Assembly: GCA_964542875.1 (NCBI GenBank) | Contig: CAZIWA010000057.1 | Location: 1-35,428, forward strand | DNA: 35,428 bases | Origin: CAZGOM01 sp964542875 | GTDB lineage: Bacteria; Planctomycetota; Phycisphaerae; Phycisphaerales; Phycisphaeraceae | Direction: 5' to 3' | Part shown: piece by piece, positions 8,658 to 15,550 of the stretch | Layout: every line of letters begins with the position of its first letter | Position numbering within the stretch: the stretch's first letter is position 1 | Made by a program: the position numbers and the translations under genes | The notes under the pieces: model-generated | The model's input: only the letters and a program-made list of their open reading frames with translations | What the model was told of the DNA's origin: nothing | Databases searched by the model: none

Positions 8658-9101
8658 TCAACTAATTTTTTTCTTTCTCAATTTAAATTTTCCTGTTTGA
8701 TTTAAAAAAGAAGAAATCCTCTTCTCTATTAAGCCAGGTTTTTTTAATTCACATTCCCAAATAACTAAAGCTCTCCATCCTTCTTTTCGTAAGGTTCGTA
8801 AGACTTTTTTATCTCTAATAATGTTTCGTTTAAACTTTTCGTCCCAATATATTATATTTGATTTTGGAACCCTTATGCCAGCCGGACATTCATGTCTATG
8901 CCAAAAACATCCGTGGACGAAAATGGCGCATTTTATTTTTCTAAATATAATATCTGGCTTGCCATATAAAGATGAGGAATTTGAAGAATGAATTACTCCT
9001 ATCTTCTTGCAAATGCACCGAACTACTATCTCAGGTTTCGTCCCCTTGGACCTGATCATTTGCATATTGCGTCGTCGTGCTTCGGGTGAAATGCTATCCA
9101 T
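8658..9101 (-). CDS. vsr: Vsr-type DNA endonuclease (very short patch repair family)
   Basis: A 147-residue PD-(D/E)XK-related nuclease. Classical Vsr nicks DNA 5' of the T in T:G mismatches left by deamination of 5-methylcytosine. Visible landmarks are MDSISPEARRRNMQ-like N-terminal helix, E24, metal-binding D50 (GKPDIIF), and the block FVHGCFWHRHEC with H63 and H68. The zinc-site residues C65, H70, C72 and C117 (WECEL) all appear present. Length matches the family. It is the last gene of the cassette, 68 bp after the unknown protein. In this setting it could be a repair enzyme protecting against methylation-driven mutation, or the cleaving subunit of the defence system; the sequence alone does not decide. 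Confidence 0.93.
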   Translation of the reverse strand: MDSISPEARRRNMQMIRSKGTKPEIVVRCICKKIGVIHSSNSSSLYGKPDIIFRKIKCAIFVHGCFWHRHECPAGIRVPKSNIIYWDEKFKRNIIRDKKVLRTLRKEGWRALVIWECELKKPGLIEKRISSFLNQTGKFKLRKKKIS

Positions 9102-9169
9102 GATGCGATAAACTCCATCATTTAGCCGCGCACATGTTGCAATCGGTTTGTGTCAATTCAATATTGGTT

Positions 9170-10429
9170 TTACTTTTCTCCATTTTTTACCCAGTCGATA
9201 TATGCCTCTTTGTCGTAACCAGCGTCATGAAGGAGTGTTGCGTGAGAGTTTAAAAGAGACTCTCTTTCCAAAGTATTCTCGTTCAAGAAAGCATCGACAT
9301 CGCGAATGTCAGAAATTCGCTTCAACAAGCATAAAGCGCAATCAACCTCGCTTGGGGAATTCTTGGGGATTACCTGAGCATTTGAATTGCCGGTAGCGTC
9401 AACTGGAGGTTGAATTATTGGGTGTAATTCAAAGGCAAGGGATAGCATTATAGCGCCCTTTTCAGGGTTTATTGCATAGCGATAGCTTCGCCGCATATGT
9501 AAAGCCCATTTAGGCTGACCTGCATAACAAAGGTGAAGGAGCCATTTCCCAAATGCAACTCCAAATAAAGTAATTAAGTGTTCCGGGCTTAAGTCGGACA
9601 GTTTTATTGTCTGTTGAGTGTCAATAGTATTATCGGGGAATAGTTTAGAAAGCTCGCCTTCAAAATCAGCATGTACTTTTAAATTATTTGTGGTAGCGCC
9701 GCAAAGCTTGTTCATAGCCGAAATATCCGTAATAGCCGGCTCTGCTTCGGTAGTGATAAGCAGAAGCCACTGCGTACGCTGCTCGGAGAATTGATAAGTC
9801 AATAATTGATGTATGGCTGTGAGAAAATTAGAGCTGCTGCTATTTTGGCTTGGATAAATTGATCCGCAAAAATCAAGATTAACAATGTGGTATGGGCCGT
9901 AATCTTTTAAATATTTATAGGCTCTCGATGTGGTTTTGGCGATGGATTCGAAACTGTCATGAGTGACGTAAGAATCCGCGGCAATTCTTGGTAGTGATGT
10001 GACCATATTGTTTGCCACATGTAATCGCGTACCCGCCATTGAAGAGCTATGGGATTCGTTAAATCCCAGATATCTAATATGACATCCTATATCTTTCGTG
10101 TCTCTCCAAAGTGCTCTAATATCTAGGAGATCTTCCCCAGGAATTACTAGGCACTTTAGGGGCCGTTCGAATGTTATCGCTTTTGCAGTAATAGACGGTG
10201 TTGCCGCCTCAGAATCATCGGAACTAACCGATTCGAGGGCTTGGGCCTTGTCGAGTGTCTTCCAATGCCTTTCCGCCATTTTTTTAGCAAGAAAGTTCCA
10301 TTGATTGCGTCGAATAAACTCTTTCCGAACCCTATGCCAAGGGAGAAAGGTTTTGCGCGGTGGATCAATGTGCTGTGACAGCTTGTCATCGACAATGTCA
10401 TCAACAAAATCAGAATCTTGTGGGTCCAT
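9170..10429 (-). CDS. Unknown protein of the methyltransferase-GHKL-Vsr cassette
   Basis: A 419-residue protein without a recognised catalytic motif. An N-terminal basic-aromatic block (residues 27-44, including PWHRVRKEFIRRNQW) is followed by a predicted alpha/beta region. In it CLVIPGEDLLDIR (93-105), HIRYLGFN (117-124), HIVNLDFCGS (181-190) and WLLLITT (221-227) alternate like strands of a Rossmann-type methyltransferase fold. The glycine-rich SAM loop is absent, with PGED at that place, so an inactive or divergent methyltransferase-like fold is my inference. The C-terminal half is mostly helical. It starts 5 bp after the GHKL ATPase, implying translational coupling and joint function. I associate this family with the same gene partners in other genomes (I recall the NCBI name PP_RS20740 family) but could not verify this here. 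Confidence 0.85.
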   Translation of the reverse strand: MDPQDSDFVDDIVDDKLSQHIDPPRKTFLPWHRVRKEFIRRNQWNFLAKKMAERHWKTLDKAQALESVSSDDSEAATPSITAKAITFERPLKCLVIPGEDLLDIRALWRDTKDIGCHIRYLGFNESHSSSMAGTRLHVANNMVTSLPRIAADSYVTHDSFESIAKTTSRAYKYLKDYGPYHIVNLDFCGSIYPSQNSSSSNFLTAIHQLLTYQFSEQRTQWLLLITTEAEPAITDISAMNKLCGATTNNLKVHADFEGELSKLFPDNTIDTQQTIKLSDLSPEHLITLFGVAFGKWLLHLCYAGQPKWALHMRRSYRYAINPEKGAIMLSLAFELHPIIQPPVDATGNSNAQVIPKNSPSEVDCALCLLKRISDIRDVDAFLNENTLERESLLNSHATLLHDAGYDKEAYIDWVKNGEK

Positions 10430-10434
10430 ATCAG

Positions 10435-12384
10435 TTAAAGTTCCATCAAGATAATCTCGAAAATGTCATGAACGAGCTTTTCTTGTTCCTCATATGAAAG
10501 TTTTTCCAATATGCCCATTCCTGCCAGTAATTGCGTAATCGCCTCAACTTTTATTTGTGCTTTCTGCCGACGATCTTCAGATGGTGCTCTCTCCGTTCTC
10601 AAGTCACTAGGAGTTACTGCCATACGACTGAAAACAACCGCGCCTTCATTTCGTAATTTTTTTGTTTCCTCAATATTTTCTGGCTCATTAAATATAATTT
10701 CAGGCACATCTTCTATGCCATGGGCAATCAAGGAAGTTTCCACTTTTTCTTCTATTCGGGCGCGTGCTTGCTGTCGTTCAGATGTTACACGTTCTGAACG
10801 AATCTTCTTGCCGATTTCTTTATGCCTATTAGCTAATTGACGCAACGCTGAGTGAAGCCATTTAACAATATATTGGTAGTGGGGGTGGGCATAGTTAAAT
10901 GATTCTCGGTCAATATTTATTGCAGCGTCTAACCCTTCGCGTACAAATATTTCTGCTGTAATTTGACGAGTTCGTGTTTGTTCAGATACTTGGTATCCCA
11001 TAAAAGTGCGATCAAACAATTCGCCCGAAGCATTGCCAACCCGGAGAATAACGCCTTGATGCTGCTTTGGAATTATTTTAGGAGCCCAAAAAAGGTATGC
11101 TTCAAAACTAAGCGTGCCACCACTAAGCTCAATGGGTTTACCGCTAAATTTCTGAATATCTCGCCCGATAAATAACATCGGTGTTTTAACTGCTGTTTTT
11201 GTTTTCGGCAAGCTTTTAAACAGAATTGGGCGGGAAAGCTCAACGCCATCAAATTTAATTGAAAATTTTCCATCTAAACATCCATTAGGGCTCTTAAGAT
11301 TAAATTTTTCTCTTATAGATTGTGTTGAGGCTATATCTGCAATGCGTTTTGCTTGACCTCTTTTCTTATTTTCAAGCTCGAAAAAAAATACATCGTCGGT
11401 TGGTGTCAAGTCGAATGGATGGCCATCTTGATATTTTAATGGACATGAAAGCGAAAGAGTCCAGATTGTTTGTAAATATCGATCACAAAGTAAATCTATA
11501 TCAACCGAGTCGGAATCCGTTGATGCTGATTCGCGAATTGCGTTAACAAGTCGAGAAAATTTTTGTTCTGGAGTATCTTTTTCGTCCCAAGGCAAATTAG
11601 GTTGAGTGATTAGATCGTTAATATCACTCGGGCTCATTCTTCCAATGTGAAATTTAGGCGGTGGTGTCTTAATTATGTCTGGATCTAATTCTTCATATTC
11701 GATTCTTGACCATTGATCGTCGCTTGCCAATTCTGCTTTTGTTCTTCGTAATAAATCAAGAAGCTTTATTTCTGTGCCGTGTGATTCCACATCAACAGCA
11801 CGTTCCCGCCAAATTCTTGCGTGACCAGCAACAAACTCGGAATTTTTAATATTCTTATTAGAATTGGCTTCAGCATGTTTTACAGCTGTAGCTCCTAATG
11901 TTATATCAGCGATTGAACGAAAAGGATCACTTTTTGTCTTGGTAATGATTAAAAAATGATGAGTAAACTGTGCTACTGAGAAAAGGCCAATCCCCATTTT
12001 ACCGATAAGCTGGCGTCCGCCAGGGCTGAAATTCTCATCACGGGGCGACGTTACCCCCAGAGTCTTTCCTTCTTCGGTACGCTTGGCACTTCCGCCAATG
12101 TGCTTTATCAGATGATCTAATATTTCTGGTGTTAGTCCGTGCCCATTATCGCGAACAGAGATTTGATTAAACCGTGGGGCATCTGTATGGATTATTACTT
12201 CAGTTGCATCTGCGTCGTAAGCATTGGAAATCAGCTCACGCAGCGCAGAAGCAGGCCTGCGATATATGCCGTCAGTAATTCGGGCAAGTACCCGTTGATC
12301 TGTGGCTAAAACTGTTTCCACAGGTGCCTGAGTTTTCTCAGATCTGCGTATTTGCTCCGATAATGTTGGAGTTGAATTAGTCAT
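10435..12384 (-). CDS. GHKL-fold ATPase (MutL/MORC/Hsp90-like), defence-associated
   Basis: A 649-residue protein with an N-terminal GHKL ATP-binding domain. The N box is ELISNAYDADA (E50, N54), the G1 box DNGHG is at 79-83 and the G2 box GKMGIGLFS at 128-136. ATP-driven dimerisation to clamp DNA is the known behaviour of MutL and MORC relatives. The remaining 500 residues contain a transducer-like region, a basic helical stretch around 500-550 (RHKEIGKKIRSERVTSERQQARARIEEK) and a short C-terminal helical tail. Its ATG overlaps the end of the methyltransferase gene by 8 bp, and no independent ribosome-binding site is visible, so translation is probably coupled. MutL/MORC-like ATPases linked to methyltransferases and Vsr-like nucleases were predicted to be restriction-type systems by Iyer, Abhiman and Aravind (2008). 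Confidence 0.93.
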   Translation of the reverse strand: MTNSTPTLSEQIRRSEKTQAPVETVLATDQRVLARITDGIYRRPASALRELISNAYDADATEVIIHTDAPRFNQISVRDNGHGLTPEILDHLIKHIGGSAKRTEEGKTLGVTSPRDENFSPGGRQLIGKMGIGLFSVAQFTHHFLIITKTKSDPFRSIADITLGATAVKHAEANSNKNIKNSEFVAGHARIWRERAVDVESHGTEIKLLDLLRRTKAELASDDQWSRIEYEELDPDIIKTPPPKFHIGRMSPSDINDLITQPNLPWDEKDTPEQKFSRLVNAIRESASTDSDSVDIDLLCDRYLQTIWTLSLSCPLKYQDGHPFDLTPTDDVFFFELENKKRGQAKRIADIASTQSIREKFNLKSPNGCLDGKFSIKFDGVELSRPILFKSLPKTKTAVKTPMLFIGRDIQKFSGKPIELSGGTLSFEAYLFWAPKIIPKQHQGVILRVGNASGELFDRTFMGYQVSEQTRTRQITAEIFVREGLDAAINIDRESFNYAHPHYQYIVKWLHSALRQLANRHKEIGKKIRSERVTSERQQARARIEEKVETSLIAHGIEDVPEIIFNEPENIEETKKLRNEGAVVFSRMAVTPSDLRTERAPSEDRRQKAQIKVEAITQLLAGMGILEKLSYEEQEKLVHDIFEIILMEL

Positions 12385-13528
12385 TTTGATTTATATTTGG
12401 CATGACAAAAGATAGCAGGGTGCTCAGAACCGCCATTCCCAAAGGAGGGGGGACGGCATTTGTAACTTGCTCCATTTGGCTGCCGAATGGTCCAAAAATG
12501 CGAAAATTGTCCGGAAATCCTTGTAATCGTGCTGCTTCTCGAACGGTAATACTTCGCGATTCTTTAAAATGTGCGGGCGGGGCTCTATGGCCAGAGAATA
12601 ACGTATTAGATGGGCGCAGGGGATGTAGGCGTCGATAGGACATCGGGCCACTTCCTGGGGAAATTTTTGAAATTTTATCCATCACTTTTTGTGAGTGCCG
12701 CATAGCAAAATGATTGAATATAGGACCACGGTCATCCTCATCGTCATATTTAATTGGTCTAATTTTTGCCGCAGGAAGTCCTAGTAGTGCTTTCTCAGCG
12801 CCAATCATAGGGCATTTGTAAAATTCCAGTCTGTTTATAACATCATTTCTATCGATATGTTCTTTAGTGATAAGGAAAAACGCTCTTTTCCGCCGCTGAG
12901 GAACCCCAAATTCTGAAGAATTCAAGAGCACGTCCACTACCTTAAATCCACCTTCATTTAATACTGATTTGAATTTATCTAATCTGTCTTTATGTGGCTC
13001 GGATAAAATGGTAGATACATTTTCAATGAGCGCGCATGTAGGTTGAAGTTCGGAGATAACTTTTGCTACTTTGACTAATATCTGATTTCGGATGTCATTA
13101 GGATTTCGTGGTCCAGCTACGGAAAATCCTTGACATGGAGGTCCGGAAACAATTAGGGTATTTGAAGTAGGGCCTTTTTTTTGCGTAATCAATCGCTGGC
13201 AATGTTCAATTACGGGTCGTGTGCCAACGCTTGCCTCAATTGCTGCTGCTTGAGGGAAATTTTTTGAGAATGTCTTAAGTGCTTTCGAGTTTAGGTCAAT
13301 TCCTGCTAAAATTTCCATGCCTAGACGTTTTGCCGCGAGAGAAAGGCCTCCCATTCCACAGCATAAATCAATCACGGAAGTCTCTTTGACAAGCAAGGAA
13401 GCTTGAAGTGACTGAGGGCCAGAAGCCCACAAATCCGTTGCCAATTCAAGAGTTGGTGCAAGAGAAGCAGGCATAGTCACCCTAGTCAAGTAATTTTTTG
13501 TCAATCTAACAAAAATTTCTTGATACAT
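12377..13528 (-). CDS. DNA (cytosine-5-)-methyltransferase
   Basis: A C5-cytosine methyltransferase of about 383 residues. Motif I is IDLCCGMGGLSLA (53-65), which binds SAM. Motif IV is GPPCQGFS with nucleophile C132, motif VI is ENV (169-171) and motif VIII is QRRKR (211-215). The C-terminal motif IX/X region contains RRLHPLRPSNTLF and ITVREAARLQGFPD. The target-recognition region between VIII and IX is short. Two starts are possible. The ATG at 13526-13528 gives this length but has no Shine-Dalgarno. The ATG at 13472-13474 (MPASLAPTLEL) has GGGTGA just upstream and may be the true one. It is the first enzyme of the cassette and would mark self DNA; the recognition sequence cannot be read from the protein. 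Confidence 0.95.
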   Translation of the reverse strand: MYQEIFVRLTKNYLTRVTMPASLAPTLELATDLWASGPQSLQASLLVKETSVIDLCCGMGGLSLAAKRLGMEILAGIDLNSKALKTFSKNFPQAAAIEASVGTRPVIEHCQRLITQKKGPTSNTLIVSGPPCQGFSVAGPRNPNDIRNQILVKVAKVISELQPTCALIENVSTILSEPHKDRLDKFKSVLNEGGFKVVDVLLNSSEFGVPQRRKRAFFLITKEHIDRNDVINRLEFYKCPMIGAEKALLGLPAAKIRPIKYDDEDDRGPIFNHFAMRHSQKVMDKISKISPGSGPMSYRRLHPLRPSNTLFSGHRAPPAHFKESRSITVREAARLQGFPDNFRIFGPFGSQMEQVTNAVPPPLGMAVLSTLLSFVMPNINQND

Positions 13529-13580
13529 CAAGTCAGATGTTGTATGTCGTCTATTGCGTAAACACTTGATTTAATGCAGG

Positions 13581-13826
13581 TTATGAAGGAAAGTTATGGT
13601 TTTTTAGAGTTATTGCTTGAAATATGGCGGATGATTCTAGCGAGGGGTCTGTTCGGCATGCCTGGCAAATCCAAGCAAACTCCACCAAATCCACTCGCCT
13701 CACAAACGACAACTCTCGATTTAACTTCTTGGCCAATTCATGTTGCGTAAGCCCGGCCCGCTTCCTCATTTCGAGTAGTTTTTCCGTCACAAGCCGATAT
13801 TCGGGCGAGAAGACCGAGTCAGTCAT
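13581..13826 (-). CDS. Small Xre-type helix-turn-helix protein, possibly degenerate
   Basis: An 81-residue protein. Residues 10-40 (RLVTEKLLEMRKRAGLTQHELAKKLNRELSFV, shown in pieces by its motifs LTQHELA and RELSFV) form the first three helices of an Xre/Cro HTH. The usual turn of the form SRxExGE is missing: RELSFV runs straight into RRVDLVEFAWICQACRTDP, which is the normal next helix. The in-frame loss of roughly seven codons may impair DNA binding. It lies 52 bp upstream of the methyltransferase start on the same strand, the position of a controller protein for a restriction-modification operon. Whether it still works is uncertain. Confidence 0.65.
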   Translation of the reverse strand: MTDSVFSPEYRLVTEKLLEMRKRAGLTQHELAKKLNRELSFVRRVDLVEFAWICQACRTDPSLESSAIFQAITLKNHNFPS

Positions 13827-13891
13827 TAAGGCATGGTCGTCTCACCTTTGGTTTGACCGCAAAACGCACCTTGTTGATTTCAATCCATGTT

Positions 13892-13920
13892 TTGACAGCT
13901 TTTTCCCGTTCGAGGATCAT
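13892..13920 (+). promoter_or_regulatory. Possible promoter of malate dehydrogenase gene
   Basis: A consensus -35 TTGACA at 13892-13897 is followed after 17 bp by GATCAT (13915-13920), a weak -10. Transcription would begin near 13927, leaving a leader of about 90 nt. Confidence 0.35.
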
Positions 13921-14018
13921 TTCGGGCTGCCCTTTGGCCGCTGGTGTTCGGTTTTGGGGCTGTGCCCATTTGGGCGTTCGCACCGAGGGTCCTTTTTCTC
14001 ACGATGGAGTTTGATGTC

Positions 14019-15005
14019 ATGAAGAAACCTATCCGAGTGGCAGTGACTGGCGCGGCGGGCCAGATTGGTTACAGCCTGTTGTTCCGCATCGCGTCGGGTG
14101 CGATGTTTGGCGCGGATCAGCCGGTGATTCTGCAGTTGATCGAAGTGCCCTTTGAGAAGGCGATGCAGGCGCTTTCGGGCGTGGCGATGGAACTGGATGA
14201 CTGCGCGTTCCCGCTTTTGTCGGGCCTGGTGCTCACCAGCGATCCGAAGGTTGGGTTCAAGGATGTGAACTGGGCGCTGCTGGTGGGCTCCAAGCCCCGC
14301 GGGCCTGGGATGGAACGCGCGGAACTGCTCAGCGACAACGGCAAGATTTTCGTTGGCCAGGGCAAAGTGATCGATGAAGTGGCCGCGGACGATGCGCGCG
14401 TGTGCGTGGTGGGCAACCCCGCGAATACGAACTGCATGATCGCCGCGAACCAGGCCAAGCGGCTGGCCAAGAGCCGGTTCACCGCGATGGTTCGGCTGGA
14501 CCAGAACCGTGCGCAGACTCAACTGGCCCAGAAGGCCGGCGTGCCGGTGACGGACGTTTCGGAAATCTTCATCTACGGCAACCACAGCCCGACGATGTTC
14601 GCCGACTTCACCAACGCGAAGATCGCCGGCAAGCCGGTGTCGAGCGTGATCAACGACCCGACGTGGCTCTCCACGACGTACCTGGAAACCGTGGGCAAGC
14701 GCGGCGCGGCGATCATCGCGGCGCGCGGGCTGAGCTCCGCAGCCAGCGCCGCTAACGCGCTGGTGGACCATGTGCGCGACCTGAACACCCCCGGCAAGAT
14801 CCACTCGCTGGCGGTGGAATCCGATGGGTCCTATGGGTTCACCCCTGGCGTGTGGGCGGGCGTGCCTGTGAAGACCACGACCGCAGGCAGCTTTGAAGTG
14901 ATCAAGTCTTACGAGATGAACGATCTGGCGAAGGCCAAGATCAAGATCACCAACGATGAACTGACCAGCGAACGCGAAATGGTCAAAGGTATGCTGGCTG
15001 GTTGA
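14019..15005 (+). CDS. mdh: NAD-dependent malate dehydrogenase
   Basis: A 328-residue cytoplasmic enzyme interconverting malate and oxaloacetate in the TCA cycle. It belongs to the eukaryotic-cytosolic/Thermus-like branch. The Rossmann motif TGAAGQIGYSLL has its glycines at 11-17. The substrate loop SKPRGPGMERAELL carries R94 and R100, the core strand CVVGNPANTNCMI follows, and R159 and N163 lie within VRLDQNRA. The catalytic His is H189 in YGNHSPTMF. Length matches the family. I chose the ATG at 14019 (MKKPIRVAVTG) because GGAG lies 9 nt upstream and the Rossmann strand starts there; upstream in-frame starts only add unrelated residues. It is followed by a textbook terminator, so it is probably monocistronic. 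Confidence 0.95.
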   Translation: MKKPIRVAVTGAAGQIGYSLLFRIASGAMFGADQPVILQLIEVPFEKAMQALSGVAMELDDCAFPLLSGLVLTSDPKVGFKDVNWALLVGSKPRGPGMERAELLSDNGKIFVGQGKVIDEVAADDARVCVVGNPANTNCMIAANQAKRLAKSRFTAMVRLDQNRAQTQLAQKAGVPVTDVSEIFIYGNHSPTMFADFTNAKIAGKPVSSVINDPTWLSTTYLETVGKRGAAIIAARGLSSAASAANALVDHVRDLNTPGKIHSLAVESDGSYGFTPGVWAGVPVKTTTAGSFEVIKSYEMNDLAKAKIKITNDELTSEREMVKGMLAG

Positions 15006-15031
15006 GGTTTTTTGTTTGTTGTTGAATAAGG

Positions 15032-15063
15032 GCCGGTCGCCGTTGGGCGACCGGCTTTTTTTT
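15032..15063 (+). terminator. Intrinsic terminator of mdh
   Basis: A perfect 10-bp stem (GCCGGTCGCC at 15032-15041 with 15046-15055) has a GTTG loop and is followed at once by eight T residues (15056-15063), 26 bp after the mdh stop. Confidence 0.95.
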
Positions 15064-15158
15064 GTGGAAAGGGGAAAGGAAGAGAGAGGACGGTACAGCG
15101 GGTGATTAGGATTTAATACGTGAGTTGATGTGTGGATGAGATGTGTGTCGCGGGGAGG

Positions 15159-15189
15159 TTTTTCATCACCCGTCGAGGGTGATGAAAAA
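15159..15189. terminator. 13-bp perfect hairpin, probable bidirectional terminator
   Basis: TTTTTCATCACCC (15159-15171) pairs exactly with 15177-15189 around the loop GTCGA. The A/T outer ends give a T-run on either strand. It lies in the convergent gap between mdh and the ankyrin gene. Confidence 0.65.
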
Positions 15190-15211
15190 GAGGAGGTTCG
15201 ATAGAGGGTGT

Positions 15212-15273
15212 ACCCAGGGCTGCACGTGTGTACACGCTTGCCCTGGGCTGTAATAGGGCCGTGCTTTCAGCAC
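15212..15273 (+). repeat. Structured repeat family 1, copy 1 (double hairpin)
   Basis: Hairpin 1 has an outer stem CCCAGGGC (15213-15220) with GCCCTGGG (15240-15247) and an inner stem CGTG (15225-15228) with CACG (15233-15236). Hairpin 2 is GTGCT-TTC-AGCAC (15261-15273). A collinear copy lies at 20247-20306 with compensatory changes. It sits in the 545-bp gap 15006-15550, which has no gene and otherwise contains the mdh terminator, the 15159 hairpin and a family 2 repeat. Confidence 0.8.
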
Positions 15274-15482
15274 TCCGGGTTTAGCGGTGGGCGGGTGAAT
15301 TTTTTGTGGGGTTGGTGGGAGGTCGGGCTGGCGCCCGAATACCCTCGTTTGCACGTCGGGCTAACGGTTTTTTGGTGTGGTGGGTGGTGAGGGATTTGTT
15401 GTTGGCGCGTGGCCTGGACACAGCACGGTTTCGGGTATGCGTGCTACTGGGGGAAGTTAAAATATCGGTCGTCCAGCGGGAA

Positions 15483-15519
15483 GGGGGACAGGCCCCTGAA
15501 GAAAGGTGCCAGTCCCCGG
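15483..15519. repeat. Dispersed repeat family 2, copy A
   Basis: It reads GGGGGACAGGCCCCTGAAG, then AAAGGTGCCAGTCCCCGG, and its two ends are nearly complementary, so it can fold as an imperfect hairpin. A close copy is at 18418-18448. Both lie shortly downstream of a minus-strand gene (31 bp after the ankyrin gene here). Confidence 0.75.
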
Positions 15520-15550
15520 AGAGGATCCGCGGATCGGTTGCAGCGGATGA

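Larger units (their letters stand above)
8571..13860. other. AT-rich genomic island carrying a predicted DNA-modification defence cassette
   Basis: From the tRNA-Thr 3' end to shortly before malate dehydrogenase the DNA is visibly AT-rich, with many A/T-ending codons and poly-T runs, unlike the GC-rich genes on both sides. All five genes inside lie on the minus strand and fit one functional theme (regulator, methyltransferase, GHKL ATPase, unknown, Vsr nuclease). No integrase, transposase or clear flanking repeat is visible. The right boundary near 13860 is approximate. Horizontal acquisition is inferred from composition, gene content and the tRNA junction. Confidence 0.75.

Noticed and set aside
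13840..13870. Possible attR copy of the tRNA-Thr 3' end (TCTCACCT followed by TTGGTTTG)
   Set aside because: Only eight contiguous bases match the tRNA end and the rest needs a gap; this is too short to call an attachment site without an empty-site comparison.
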